From NCBI GenBank assembly GCA_902712845.1, contig LR743504.1, forward strand, positions 1,648,001-1,712,000: a stretch of 64,000 nt of DNA, written 5' to 3'. Positions 34,170 to 43,631 of this stretch are shown here, piece after piece. Within the stretch, counting starts at the first letter, position 1. Each line of letters begins with the position of its first letter. Source of the DNA: Methylobacterium bullatum (lineage in GTDB: Bacteria; Pseudomonadota; Alphaproteobacteria; Rhizobiales; Beijerinckiaceae). The position numbers and the translations under genes were made by a program. Below the pieces are notes generated by a model. That model did not search any database and was not told the DNA's origin. It was given only the letters and a program-made list of their open reading frames with translations.

Positions 34170-37100
34170 CGGGCACCCTCCGACAGGGATCCGGGGGAGG
34201 GCCGTGCCGCGGACGGTCGCCGGACGAGGGGCGTCTCGAGATCCGGATAGGCGTTGCCGATGTCGCGGAGCGCCAGGATCGCCGCGTTCCGGTCGCGGGC
34301 CGTGACGCTCAGGGACAGGTCGGCGAAGAGGGGCAGCAGGCTCCGCGCGCGCTCCCGGCTGCGCAGGGCCTCCCCCTTCAGGAAGGCGGCCATCCTGTCC
34401 TTGGCGGTCCGGCCCGTCAGCACCTGCAGCATGACGATGCGGGCGAGCGGCACGAGACGGGCGAAGGCGTCCTCGCCGGCCACGGCCTGCGCCGTCAGCA
34501 GCTCCGTCACCAGGAGGTGCATGGAGGGCGAGGGATGTTCGAGGAGGCGCAGGATCTGGGCATCCGCCTCCCCCGGCCGCAGCCGGCTGCGGAGGATCCT
34601 GCGGGCGAAGGCCAGGACCTCCGGCTTGACGCTGTCGGTGACGACGGAAAGCGCCTCCGGCGTCCAGGCCTCCTCCGGCCAGGCGTCGAAATGGCTCTCC
34701 GCGAAGGCGAGCGTCTCCGGCCAGTCGCTCTCGACGAGGAGGACGGCCTCGGCCGCCTCGGACTGGAAGCGGGCCGGCTCGGCCCGATAGGCGGCCATCG
34801 CCCATTGCCGCACGGCGAGATGCGAATGCCCGCCGAGCCGCGCGATCTGACGCACGCTGAAGATGCCGGGCGCCCGCTCGGCCAGCACGACGGCCCCGAG
34901 GCGCTGAGCGCCCTTGGCCTGCGCCTGCAAGAGGCGCCACAGGGTGCCGGAATCCAGGGCGGCGAGTTCCCCCGGCATCGCCTCGCGCAGGAGCGCGACG
35001 ATGTCGGCGACGAACTGGTCGTCCGGCGCGGTGCGGAACAGGCTCGCGATGAGGGCTTGCGCCAGCGGGCCGGCGCTGGCCGGATCGGCATCGACCAGGC
35101 GCTTCACCAGGGGCCGCGCCGCCTTTCGCAGGACGGGCGAAGGACCGGAGGCGAAGGCGAGGATGTGGTCGGCGTGCCGCCGGAGCCGCTCATCGTCGAG
35201 GCGGGACAGGAGGCCGATGGCGGCGTCCCGCACCTCCAGGGAATCCGAGCCGATCAGGGCGTACCATTGCTCGGCGGGCAGGCCATCGGCATCGGTGCCG
35301 GAGAGAGCCAGCAACGTGACGCCCGCAGCCATCATCTCCGGGGCCGGATGCGCCATCAGCGCGGCGATGTCCTGCCCGTCCACCGGCATGTCGTGTCGCG
35401 GCCAGAGCAGCGGGAGGCCGCCGCGCATGGCCCGGACCGCAGCCTTTGCCTCCTCGTCGAGGACGGGCGGCATCGCCCGCAGCCACGCCACCAGCCGCTC
35501 GGCCAGAGGCCCGGCCATGCCGGCCGGAAGCCCGCGCTCGCGGGCGAGGGGGATAAGCGCGGCCTCGATCTCCGGCGCGGCACTCGTGAGCAGCGCGAAG
35601 GCCAGCGCCACGTTCGACCAGGGCAAATCCGCCTCGGCCTCGATCCGCCGCAGGGCCAGCGTCCGCGCCTCCGGGAACCGGGCTCGGACCAGGACGGCGA
35701 GGAGTTCGGGATCGGCCCCGCCACGGGCGAGACGCTCCCGCGCGATCTCCAGGCCGAGGGCGGCGACGGCGGGAAGCGATGCGCCGAGCAGGCGGCCGAC
35801 AGCGGTCGCATCCAGGCCGGCGCAGGCGGCGGGGTCGGCGCGCAGGACGCGCAGCCCCAGCATCGCCACGGGGTCGATCCGCCCCTCCGTGGCGAGACGG
35901 AGTGCGAGGTCGGGCCGCGTGCTCCAGAGATCGGGGAAGGCCTCGTCCCGCGAGTCGAGGTCGCTGTCGACATCGAGGAAGAACGTGGCCGAGCCCGAGC
36001 GCGGCCGTGCTTGGCGCGCGTGGCGGAACAGGAGATGGCTCGCCGCCCATTGGGTCGCGAGCGGCCCGCGCAGGCGCGGCTCGCGGCCCCAGGCGCCGTT
36101 CGCCCAACGCCGCCACAGGGTCGAGACCGTGCGCGGACTCAGATCCTCCGGCCGCAGTCTCAGCAGCAGGCCGGCGGCCATCTCGGCGAAGGCCGGATCG
36201 CCGACCTCGCCGCGCTTGCGCAGGGCCCGCCAGATCCGGCGCTTGAGGTAAAGCGAGGTGGCCGAGGACAGGCCGATCCGCGCATGCGGGCCACTGCGCG
36301 CCTCGCGCACCACGACGACCTGCCGCAGCTCGGGCGAGTAAAAGGAGCCGCTGCCGGACTTGTACATCGCCTTCGCGGTCTCGAGCCGCAGCGCCGTGGC
36401 GCCGAAGAGGCCGGCATCGTCGGCCATCTCGGCATGTTTGAAGAGGCGGCGCAGGCCGATGAGGTAGGGCGGCCGGGGGGCCAAGCGCGGGAGCGCGGCG
36501 CAGAGGGTGGCATGCAGCACGGCATCGTCCTGCGCGCGGCGACCGAGCGCCACCAGCGCCGGCCCGACGGCGAGGGGCTTGCCCCTGGCGAGAGCGGTCA
36601 GCGCGGCGACGAGGCCATCCGCGTCGCCGGCGCGGGCCGGCCGGGCGACGGTGTCGGGGAGGTCCGCCTCCTCACCCGAGGGGCGTCGTTGCGCGCCCAT
36701 CAGCGGCGAGACCAGGGCGAAGCGGGCAAGGTCGCAGATCACGACGCTGCGTGTCTCGGCCGCCACGGCGTCGAGGATCGGCGCCGCCTTGCCGCCCACG
36801 GCGCGGGCGAGGGCCCAGACCAGGGCGTAGCTCGCCCCCGCCGGTCCGACGTCCCGCACCATCGCCACGAGTTCCGGCTCCGCTTGCGCGATGCGGAGCT
36901 GGCCGATGCGCCAGAGCAGGCGCTCGCGGTCCTTCTCCAGCCACGGCCCGCGCCGGCAGGATGCCAGCCGCGCGAGAAGGATGCCGTCGCGGCCCTCGGC
37001 CGGGGAGGCGCCCTCCGGCGCTTCCGCCTCTACCGTCGGTCCGGGGAAGGCGGTGGCCGGGTCGATCCGACGGTAGCCGCCGTTGATCTTCGCGACGACG

Positions 37101-37312
37101 ACGCTGTCGAACACTTTCGCGGCAGCATCGGCGGTGATCGGCTGCGCCGTCTTCGATCCCTCGCGCAGGATCGCGCCACGACGTCCGTAGCGGATGTTGA
37201 CGAGGAACCGCTCCGGTGCTGCGACCGCGTCGTTCTCCACGAGGTCCACCTCGTAGACCTTGTCGGAGGCCCCCTCCTTCAGGTGGAGGCGCGCCGCGCG
37301 GACGACCCTCAT
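34166..37312 (-). CDS. WGR-domain/HEAT-like repeat protein, retron accessory/effector
   Basis: A 1048-aa protein, first gene of the retron operon. Residues 1-85 are a WGR-like domain: LHLKEGASDKVYEVDLVENDAVAAPERFLVNIRYGRRGAILREGSKT, with YGRRG in place of the usual WGR. WGR domains bind DNA ends in PARP proteins. The rest is a long array of amphipathic helix pairs resembling HEAT repeats, for instance WYALIGSDSLEVRDAAIGLLSRLDDERLRRHADHILAFA and ARFPEARTLALRRIEAEADLPW. No nuclease or protease motif could be found by eye. With the SWIM protein and RT it forms the WGR/HEAT/SWIM retron arrangement. It may be the DNA-end or msDNA recognition scaffold. Confidence 0.85.
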   Translation of the reverse strand: MRVVRAARLHLKEGASDKVYEVDLVENDAVAAPERFLVNIRYGRRGAILREGSKTAQPITADAAAKVFDSVVVAKINGGYRRIDPATAFPGPTVEAEAPEGASPAEGRDGILLARLASCRRGPWLEKDRERLLWRIGQLRIAQAEPELVAMVRDVGPAGASYALVWALARAVGGKAAPILDAVAAETRSVVICDLARFALVSPLMGAQRRPSGEEADLPDTVARPARAGDADGLVAALTALARGKPLAVGPALVALGRRAQDDAVLHATLCAALPRLAPRPPYLIGLRRLFKHAEMADDAGLFGATALRLETAKAMYKSGSGSFYSPELRQVVVVREARSGPHARIGLSSATSLYLKRRIWRALRKRGEVGDPAFAEMAAGLLLRLRPEDLSPRTVSTLWRRWANGAWGREPRLRGPLATQWAASHLLFRHARQARPRSGSATFFLDVDSDLDSRDEAFPDLWSTRPDLALRLATEGRIDPVAMLGLRVLRADPAACAGLDATAVGRLLGASLPAVAALGLEIARERLARGGADPELLAVLVRARFPEARTLALRRIEAEADLPWSNVALAFALLTSAAPEIEAALIPLARERGLPAGMAGPLAERLVAWLRAMPPVLDEEAKAAVRAMRGGLPLLWPRHDMPVDGQDIAALMAHPAPEMMAAGVTLLALSGTDADGLPAEQWYALIGSDSLEVRDAAIGLLSRLDDERLRRHADHILAFASGPSPVLRKAARPLVKRLVDADPASAGPLAQALIASLFRTAPDDQFVADIVALLREAMPGELAALDSGTLWRLLQAQAKGAQRLGAVVLAERAPGIFSVRQIARLGGHSHLAVRQWAMAAYRAEPARFQSEAAEAVLLVESDWPETLAFAESHFDAWPEEAWTPEALSVVTDSVKPEVLAFARRILRSRLRPGEADAQILRLLEHPSPSMHLLVTELLTAQAVAGEDAFARLVPLARIVMLQVLTGRTAKDRMAAFLKGEALRSRERARSLLPLFADLSLSVTARDRNAAILALRDIGNAYPDLETPLVRRPSAARPSPGSLSEGAR

Positions 37313-37514
37313 GCAGCGGACCCGGAGAGGGCGACACTGCGATCCTTGGGTCTCTGCATCGTGGCTCCTCGCGAGACGGGGAAGAGGCGGCGACCGGCCC
37401 GGTGACGTGCGGCGTTCCGGTCGCAGGGATGTCTAGCCTCCCCGCGATCGCGGGGGCAACCCTAAGAGGCCGGGGCGGACCGTGATGGGCGCGTCCCCCA
37501 TCCGCCCCGCCTAC

Positions 37515-38492
37515 TCAGCGCAAAACCACCGAGGCGGCGACGCGCTCGGCCCGTGCGAGGGCCTCCGGCTGGTCCGCGCCGGCGAGACCGATGACGCGCA
37601 GGTAGCTCTTGCCCTCGAAGCGGATCGTCTGGGTCACCCCGACCTTACGGCCGGACCGGACGTCCTTGCCGGTGGCCCGCAGGCGGATGAGGACCGCGCC
37701 GCCCTCGGTGGTGCGGCTCTCGTCGGTGACCGCGATGTCCTTCACCTCGTGGATGGTGCCCAGCGCCTTGCGGGCGAAGGCGCTCTGCTGGCCGGTCGCG
37801 ACCGGGGCCTTCCCGAGGGAGGGCGCCACGATGACGAGCGGCTGGGTGCCTTCGGGATCGACGTCCTTGGGGCCGTCGGTGAGCAGGAGGGTGTTTCCCA
37901 TCAGCGTCCGCACCGGGCGGAACCCGGCCAGGTCCCCCACCGAATAGGGCATGGCCGCGATCTGGTCGGCGACGCTGCCGGGGGAGCGGAAAGCAATCGT
38001 GCCCAGCGCCGCCTCCACCGCCTGGTTCGGCACCTGCCCACGGGCCGCTTCCGGAACCTGCACGGTGACGAGGCCGGTGCCGTCCCCGCCCCGCACCACC
38101 GCGACCCACTTGGTATAGGCGATCCCCCTGGCCGACTGGCTGCCGCGCAGGACCCGCCCCTCGCCGCCGGCGACCGGCAGCGGCTCGGCGGCCCCCACAG
38201 CGGCAAAGCCCGTCGAACGCAGGGAATCGGGGGTGAACGTTTCGGCGAGCTGCCCATACGCCTCGGCCGGCATCGCGACGATGACGATGGAGGCGCCGGA
38301 GGAATGCTCGAAACCGGCGAAGCTCTTGGCGGGTGTCATGCCGGCGGGCGGAACCAGACCGATCCCGCCGGCGGGCGGGAAGACCGCCTCGGCGGCAAGG
38401 GCCGGCAGGACCGGGACGGAGAGGAGCGGAAAGATGAGGCCGAGGAGGGCGAGGAGCCGGCCGGTGACCCGGCGGAAACGGGGAAGAACCAT
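37515..38492 (-). CDS. Secreted protein of unknown function
   Basis: A 325-aa protein. The start at 38492 gives MVLPRFRRVTGRLLALLGLIFPLLSVPVLPALAAEAV, a signal peptide. The mature region has two similar-looking alpha/beta halves (GFEHSSGASIVIVAMPAEAYGQLAETF and PLVIVAPSLGKAPVATGQQSAFARKALGTI) and ends RFEGKSYLRVIGLAGADQPEALARAERVAASVVLR. Lone proteins of this kind are common in Methylobacterium; no activity is known to me. It is a housekeeping-type, high-GC gene between the retron and the AT-rich island. Confidence 0.75.
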   Translation of the reverse strand: MVLPRFRRVTGRLLALLGLIFPLLSVPVLPALAAEAVFPPAGGIGLVPPAGMTPAKSFAGFEHSSGASIVIVAMPAEAYGQLAETFTPDSLRSTGFAAVGAAEPLPVAGGEGRVLRGSQSARGIAYTKWVAVVRGGDGTGLVTVQVPEAARGQVPNQAVEAALGTIAFRSPGSVADQIAAMPYSVGDLAGFRPVRTLMGNTLLLTDGPKDVDPEGTQPLVIVAPSLGKAPVATGQQSAFARKALGTIHEVKDIAVTDESRTTEGGAVLIRLRATGKDVRSGRKVGVTQTIRFEGKSYLRVIGLAGADQPEALARAERVAASVVLR

Positions 38493-38738
38493 TCTGGAAG
38501 CGTCTCTCGAGAGTGGGACATCGGCGTCGGCGGGGCTTGCGCAGACGCCTGCTCGCGGTCTGTGCAATGTCTCGGGCAGCGGCAGCTTGGCTGCCGAGCC
38601 CACCGGACCGGACTCATCGACGGTCCGAACATCCGATCCTGGGGATTCCACCGCCCGAAGGGGTGGGTTCACTAGCGCGAATTTACGACCCCTGCCGATG
38701 GCGGTAAGACGGTCGGTCGCGGATGCGGAGATAAAGAA

Positions 38739-40025
38739 CTATTCGATTCCGACCTCAGCTAGCAATTCCTCCCTATCTTGATGGGCGAGCCAGATTAAAA
38801 AGCTGCGATCTACGACTGTAAGCACCCGCGTTGTCTGATCATAATCAAATATGATTGGGCGAATACTCTTCAAAACTTGCAAAGACGCCGTATTTTGAAG
38901 TGCCTGCGTTATATTCCCTTCATTAAGTTTGAGGCCCTCAGGATGCTTATTTTTAATGATTAGGGCTACTTGTTGCCGCCGCAAGCCACTTTCCAAAGCC
39001 TCAATGGGTGACACCAATACTGCATAAGCAACCCATTTATACATTTCGAGCGGTGTCGGCTGGAAACCTTCAGAAAAATTAGTGATGAAAGCAGAGTACC
39101 GGCCTGCCTGGTCGTTTACTATTTCCCGTACAATCTTCTCTGCATCTACGCCCCTGCCGACATCTGTAAGTTCGTCGCAGGTTTGCAAAATATCCGCACT
39201 TTTGCAGATACGATAACAAGCTTCTTGAACAAGGGCAACACTATCACCGGAGTGATAAATTACACCTCGAATAGCCTCTTCGTCGATTTTTATATTTAGC
39301 AATGCTTCACTAACAGAAATCACTTCCCGAAGATGCTCATTCGACCAAACATCAACATCAACGCTGACAACTCGGTTTGTGAGATCGCCATTGTAATATA
39401 TGAGCCTGTTTTTATCTCTCCACACCCCGACGATCACAAAGCAAAGCTTTGAATTTTCATGATAAGCCTTCAGAGCAAACGAAAAAGATTTCTGTACATC
39501 TGCAGAGAGATAGTGGAAATCTTCAAGTATGATAAACTTGGAGAATTTTATCTCCTGCAATGCCATGATTATGTCATTGACGTCACTGATATCTATTTCC
39601 AGCTTTCGCGTAGTTTCAGCGCGCTGGTCGGTAGTTTCGCGCGCACCGGTGGTTTTGGCCGATGCTTTCGCGAAAAAAGGTACTTTGCCCTCCCCGACAA
39701 ATTCCGCACCGAATTTCCAAGCGCCTCCAACCGTCTTAGTGAAAGTCTGTTGAATACGATATCCTGCGGCCTTTAAAATAGCCCCATTCAAGTCGGCAAG
39801 GCTCATGGTGTTGACGCAACTTATAACAATATAGTCAGCATCATCGAGACAGTGCCGTCGCAGGGTTGTTTTTCCTTGCTTAGAAGATCCATAAATAACT
39901 ACGTGCTTTTCACGAGTAAGACTGTCTAGAAACTCACCGTCAACATTAGGCCGCGCAACATAGTTTAATGGGACGTCTCGCCCGACTCCGAATGCCTCTT
40001 TCAACAGCACGACTTGTTCAGGCAT
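38739..40025 (-). CDS. AT-rich Orc1/STAND-like ATPase
   Basis: A 428-aa P-loop ATPase. Walker A is VIYGSSKQGKTTL, Walker B is KFIILEDFHYLS, followed by CFVIVGVWRDKNRLI (sensor-like) and a C-terminal winged-helix-like region (LESGLRRQQVALIIKNKHPEGLKLNEGNITQALQNTA). The plan is that of Orc1/Cdc6- or STAND-like AAA ATPases found in mobile islands and defence loci. The start at 40025 is preferred because GAGGT lies just upstream; 40049 is an alternative. Codon and base use are far more AT-rich than all neighbours, so it was acquired horizontally. Function unknown; defence is a guess from context. Confidence 0.75.
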   Translation of the reverse strand: MPEQVVLLKEAFGVGRDVPLNYVARPNVDGEFLDSLTREKHVVIYGSSKQGKTTLRRHCLDDADYIVISCVNTMSLADLNGAILKAAGYRIQQTFTKTVGGAWKFGAEFVGEGKVPFFAKASAKTTGARETTDQRAETTRKLEIDISDVNDIIMALQEIKFSKFIILEDFHYLSADVQKSFSFALKAYHENSKLCFVIVGVWRDKNRLIYYNGDLTNRVVSVDVDVWSNEHLREVISVSEALLNIKIDEEAIRGVIYHSGDSVALVQEACYRICKSADILQTCDELTDVGRGVDAEKIVREIVNDQAGRYSAFITNFSEGFQPTPLEMYKWVAYAVLVSPIEALESGLRRQQVALIIKNKHPEGLKLNEGNITQALQNTASLQVLKSIRPIIFDYDQTTRVLTVVDRSFLIWLAHQDREELLAEVGIE

Positions 40026-40346
40026 TTGGTACCTCGTTGCCACGTTCATCGGCCGCTTGTGGGATCGGACCATAATCAATCGCTGGGCGACTTCGCAAGA
40101 AGTTGCAGCGTGCACCATCCAGCTAAGAGCTCAATCTCACCTCCGCTACCACGCAATGCGAGCGCAAATCGGCAAAGCGTTCGTCAGCTCGTCAGTGCGC
40201 CGACCGAATTGATATTTTCATCTTAGTGTGCCTCACAAAACTCCCGGTCGCGGTCCGTTCTGGCTCACGGCACAACGGAGCAGCGGGAGTTTTGCAAGAG
40301 ACACTTAATCGGCGCACCGGATGAAGCCTCAGGAAGCAGCGTAACA

Positions 40347-40496
40347 ATGGGCTGCCGGTTCGCAACAGTCATCCAAGCTGATATCGCCCGTGCGATTCGA
40401 GCCGTCCAAGCCGCTGAGCAGTCAGCTATGCGTGTGATGGTCAGAGCCAACGGCGTCGTGGTTGAGACGGTGCGCCTCGTCGGCCCACGACAATGA
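40347..40496 (+). CDS. Short phage/element protein upstream of integrase
   Basis: A 49-aa protein, MGCRFATVIQADIARAIRAV at its start and VVVETVRLVGPRQ at its end. The pattern 'xxQADIARAIRA...' followed by a short strand is that of the tiny conserved frame that precedes tyrosine integrases in Rhizobiales elements. Its stop overlaps the next start (ATGA). Probably a small excisionase-like or regulatory peptide of the element. Confidence 0.55.
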   Translation: MGCRFATVIQADIARAIRAVQAAEQSAMRVMVRANGVVVETVRLVGPRQ

Positions 40497-40765
40497 CGAC
40501 AAGGCGCACGCCGATATGGACAGAGAAAGTACCCAGCACTGCGCATAGCTTCAGGAAGGCTGGAGCCCGCCGAGCGGCCGAAGCGGGAGCCGCTGAGGCG
40601 CAGCTTAATGCCCTCGACGGATGGGCGCCGGGAAGCCGTGAGAGTGCGACCTGTACGAGAACCGCGGATAATGCCCGATTGGCCCGCGAGGCTCCGATTT
40701 ATCCCGCACCGGTCGAAAAGGTGCGAAAAGCGGGGCCAAAAACTAAGTCAACATCAGTCACTTAG
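40493..40765 (+). pseudogene. Internally deleted tyrosine integrase remnant
   Basis: A 90-codon frame that starts like an element integrase (MTTRRTPIWTEKV) and jumps to the C-terminal catalytic core: AHSFRKAGARRAAEAGAAEAQLNALDGWAPGSRESATCTRTADNARLAREA. The HxxR pair (HSFR) is kept, but the nucleophile tyrosine expected in ATYTRTAD is cysteine (ATCTRTAD). The middle third of the protein, including the first catalytic arginine, is missing. It lies beside tRNA-Leu, the usual attachment site of such integrases, so it is a dead relic of the element that carried the AT-rich ATPase. Confidence 0.75.
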
Positions 40766-40770
40766 TTTTT
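40738..40770. terminator. Bidirectional terminator between integrase remnant and tRNA-Leu
   Basis: AAAAACTAAGT, 11-base loop, ACTTAGTTTTT: a perfect 11-bp stem with T-runs on both strands. It can end the integrase transcript on the plus strand and the tRNA-Leu transcript on the minus strand. Confidence 0.75.
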
Positions 40771-40773
40771 GCT

Positions 40774-40858
40774 TGGTGCCCAGGAAAGGACTCGAACCTT
40801 CACCTCTTGCAAGACTGGTACCTGAAACCAGCGCGTCTACCAATTCCGCCACCTGGGC
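40774..40858 (-). tRNA. tRNA-Leu(CAG)
   Basis: An 85-nt leucine tRNA: acceptor GCCCAGG/CCTGGGC, anticodon CAG in loop TTCAGGT closed by CTGGT/ACCAG, long variable arm, T-loop GTTCGAGTC and an encoded CCA. The integrase remnant at its 3' side makes this the attachment site of the neighbouring island. I did not find the matching second att copy by eye. Confidence 0.95.
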
Positions 40859-40962
40859 CGGTCGGCAGATGTTTGCCGACGCGGAGGTTCGTTTAGGCGG
40901 ACGGGCCGGCCGCGTCAATCGCGATTCCGGCCCGTTTCGCGGATTCCGCTCACGCTCGGCGC

Positions 40963-42378
40963 TCAGGCCTCGCCGCGCCACTCGCGGATGTCGACGAAGC
41001 GGCCGGCCACGGCGGCGGCGGCGGCCATGGCGGGGGAGACGAGGTGCGTGCGCCCGCGATGGCCCTGGCGGCCCTCGAAATTGCGGTTCGAGGTGGAGGC
41101 GCAGCGCTCGTTAGGGCTGAGGCGGTCGGCATTCATGCCGAGGCACATGGAGCAGCCCGGCTCGCGCCAATCGAACCCGGCCTCCTTGAGGATGAGGTCG
41201 ATGCCTTCCGCTTCCGCCTGCGCCTTCACCACGCCGGAGCCCGGCACCACCATGGCCGAGACCGACGGGTGGACCTTGCGGCCCTCCACCATCTTGGCCA
41301 CGGCGCGCAGGTCCTCGATGCGACCGTTGGTGCAGGAGCCGATGAAGACCCGGTCGACGCTGATGTCGGTGATCTTGGTGCCCGGCGTGAGGCCCATATA
41401 ATCGAGGGCCTTGGCCTTCGACTGGCGCTTGTTCTCGTCGGCGATGGCGGCCGGGTCGGGCACGAGACCGGAGATCGAGACCACGTCCTCGGGGCTGGTG
41501 CCCCAGCTCACCAGGGGCGGCAGGCTCGCGGCGTCGAGGCGGACCTCGCGGTCGAAGAAGGCGCCCTCGTCGGTGGCGAGGCTGTCCCAATAGGCGCGGG
41601 CCCGCTCGAACGCCTCGCCTTTGGGGGCCTTGGGGCGGTCCTTGACGTAGGCATAGGTGATGGCGTCCGGCGCCACCAGGCCGGCGCGGGCGCCGCCCTC
41701 GATCGACATGTTGCAGATCGTCATGCGCCCCTCCATCGAGAGGGCGCGGATCGCCTCGCCAGCATATTCGATGACGTAGCCGGTGCCGCCGGCGGTGCCG
41801 ATCTCGCCGATGATGGCGAGGATGATGTCCTTGGCGGTGACGCCGGGCGGCAGGGTGCCGTCCACGGTGACGCGCATGTTCTTGGCCTTGCGCTGCAGCA
41901 GCGTCTGGGTGGCGAGCACGTGCTCCACCTCCGAGGTGCCGATGCCATGCGCCAGCGCGCCGAAGGCGCCGTGGGTCGAGGTGTGGCTGTCGCCGCAGAC
42001 GATGGTCTGGCCCGGCAGGGTGAAGCCCTGTTCGGGGCCGATGACGTGGACGATGCCTTGGCGGCGGTCGAGGGCATCGTAGAACTCGATGCCGAAGTCG
42101 CGCACGTTCTCGGCCAGGGTCTCCAGCTGGAGGCGGCTCTCCGGATCCTCGATGCCGAAGCGGCGGTCCGAGGTCTGGACGTTGTGGTCCACCACGGCCA
42201 GGGTCTTCTCCGGGTGGCGCACGCGCCGTCCGGCCACGCGCAGCCCCTCGAAGGCCTGAGGGCTCGTCACCTCGTGGACGAGATGGCGGTCGATGTAGAG
42301 GAGGCTGGTGCCGTCCGGCTCGACATCGACCACGTGGTCGTCCCAGATCTTGTCGTAGAGGGTGCGCGGGGCAGTCAT
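40963..42378 (-). CDS. leuC: 3-isopropylmalate dehydratase large subunit
   Basis: A 471-aa aconitase-family enzyme that with LeuD isomerises 2- to 3-isopropylmalate in leucine synthesis. The 4Fe-4S ligands are in FIGSCTNGR and [37 protein letters not shown] and [20 protein letters not shown] are family signatures. The ATG at 42378 gives [17 protein letters not shown], the standard start. Monocistronic here; leuD is not in the window. Confidence 0.97.
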   Translation of the reverse strand: MTAPRTLYDKIWDDHVVDVEPDGTSLLYIDRHLVHEVTSPQAFEGLRVAGRRVRHPEKTLAVVDHNVQTSDRRFGIEDPESRLQLETLAENVRDFGIEFYDALDRRQGIVHVIGPEQGFTLPGQTIVCGDSHTSTHGAFGALAHGIGTSEVEHVLATQTLLQRKAKNMRVTVDGTLPPGVTAKDIILAIIGEIGTAGGTGYVIEYAGEAIRALSMEGRMTICNMSIEGGARAGLVAPDAITYAYVKDRPKAPKGEAFERARAYWDSLATDEGAFFDREVRLDAASLPPLVSWGTSPEDVVSISGLVPDPAAIADENKRQSKAKALDYMGLTPGTKITDISVDRVFIGSCTNGRIEDLRAVAKMVEGRKVHPSVSAMVVPGSGVVKAQAEAEGIDLILKEAGFDWREPGCSMCLGMNADRLSPNERCASTSNRNFEGRQGHRGRTHLVSPAMAAAAAVAGRFVDIREWRGEA

Positions 42379-42650
42379 GGCGTGGCTGTTTCGGTTTTCA
42401 TCGTTGATCGGATCACGGGCGAGCCTGTGACTCTCGACCTCTTTAGTAATGTTCGAAAGGCCCGCTTGGAAGTAGGCCGGCGCACACGGCGCATCGGGCT
42501 CATGACTGCCGCCCACGCGCCGCATGGCGACCTTGGCCGATGCGGACCCGCCGCGATGGCTGGACCCTGCTCGGACGGCGGATTACAGCCGTATCCTCCC
42601 AGGCCCACTCCTCTTCGTGGCCGGTTCCGGGGACGGATGACGAGCGCGAC

Positions 42651-43631
42651 ATGCAGCCTGCCGACCTGTTGCTCCTGAAGCCGATGCAGCCCAGCGTGAT
42701 GGAGGCGCTGGCTGGCGCCTTCACCCTCCACCGCGCCGACACCGCCCCTGATCCCGACGCGTTCTATCGCGAGATCGGACCGCGCATCCGCGCCATGGCG
42801 ACCGGGGCGCAGGCCCCCGTCGACCGCGCCCTCATCGAGAAGCTGCCCCATCTCGAGATCGTGGCGAGTTTCGGCGTCGGCTACGACACGATCGATGTCG
42901 GCGCGGCGGCGGAGCGGGGCGTCGTGGTCACCAACACGCCCGACGTGCTCTCCGACGAGGTGGCCGATCTCGCCCTCGGGCTGCTCCTGGCGACGGTTCG
43001 AGAAATCCCGCAGGCGGACCGGTACCTGCGCGCCGGGCACTGGCCGACACGGACCTACCCGCTCACCGCGACCCTGCGCGGCCGGCATGTGGGCATCCTC
43101 GGCCTCGGCCGCATCGGACGGGCCATCGCGCGCCGCCTCGAAGGGTTCGGCGTGACCCTCTCCTATCACGGACGCCGCCGGCAGGAGGACGTGGCCTATG
43201 CCTTCCACCCGACCCTGCTGGACATGGCGCGGGCGGTGGACGTCCTCATGATCGTGGCGCCCGGCGGCCCGGAGACGAACGGGATCGTCGATGCCGAGAT
43301 CCTGGAGGCCCTCGGCCCCGACGGGATCGTCGTCAACGTCGCCCGCGGCAGCCTCGTCGACGAGCCGGCGCTGATCGAGGCCCTGCGATCGGGCACGATC
43401 CACGGGGCCGGGCTCGATGTCTTCGCCGCCGAGCCGGAGGTGCCGGAGGCTTTCCTCGGCCTGGAACGGGTCGTCCTGCTGCCGCATGTGGGCTCCGGCT
43501 CCGTCCAGACCCGCGAGGCCATGGGCCGGCTCGTGGTCGACAACCTGCTCTCCTGGTTCTCCGGCAAGGGCCCGCTGACGCCGGTGCCGGAAACGCCGGC
43601 GAACGGACGCGGCACCGGAGCGGCCCGATGA
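42651..43631 (+). CDS. D-isomer-specific 2-hydroxyacid dehydrogenase
   Basis: A 326-aa NAD(P)-dependent dehydrogenase, glyoxylate/hydroxypyruvate reductase-like. The cofactor motif GILGLGRIGRAIARRL, the catalytic Arg in NVARGSLVDEPAL, the Glu in DVFAAEPEVPEA and the final His in LLPHVGS are present. The NTPDVLSDEVADLALGLLLATVR segment is typical. In a methylotroph such an enzyme can work in the serine cycle or glyoxylate detoxification. The start at 42651 is set by similarity. Its stop overlaps the next ATG (ATGA). Confidence 0.92.
   Translation: MQPADLLLLKPMQPSVMEALAGAFTLHRADTAPDPDAFYREIGPRIRAMATGAQAPVDRALIEKLPHLEIVASFGVGYDTIDVGAAAERGVVVTNTPDVLSDEVADLALGLLLATVREIPQADRYLRAGHWPTRTYPLTATLRGRHVGILGLGRIGRAIARRLEGFGVTLSYHGRRRQEDVAYAFHPTLLDMARAVDVLMIVAPGGPETNGIVDAEILEALGPDGIVVNVARGSLVDEPALIEALRSGTIHGAGLDVFAAEPEVPEAFLGLERVVLLPHVGSGSVQTREAMGRLVVDNLLSWFSGKGPLTPVPETPANGRGTGAAR

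Noticed and set aside
32505..34940. Extending the SWIM gene to a start at 34940
   Set aside because: It would overlap the WGR/HEAT gene by 770 bases; the ATGA overlap at 34169 is natural.
34517..37405. 962-codon plus-strand open frame opposite the WGR/HEAT gene
   Set aside because: Composition is Arg/Gly/Glu-rich without domains, and the minus strand has the WGR and helical repeats.
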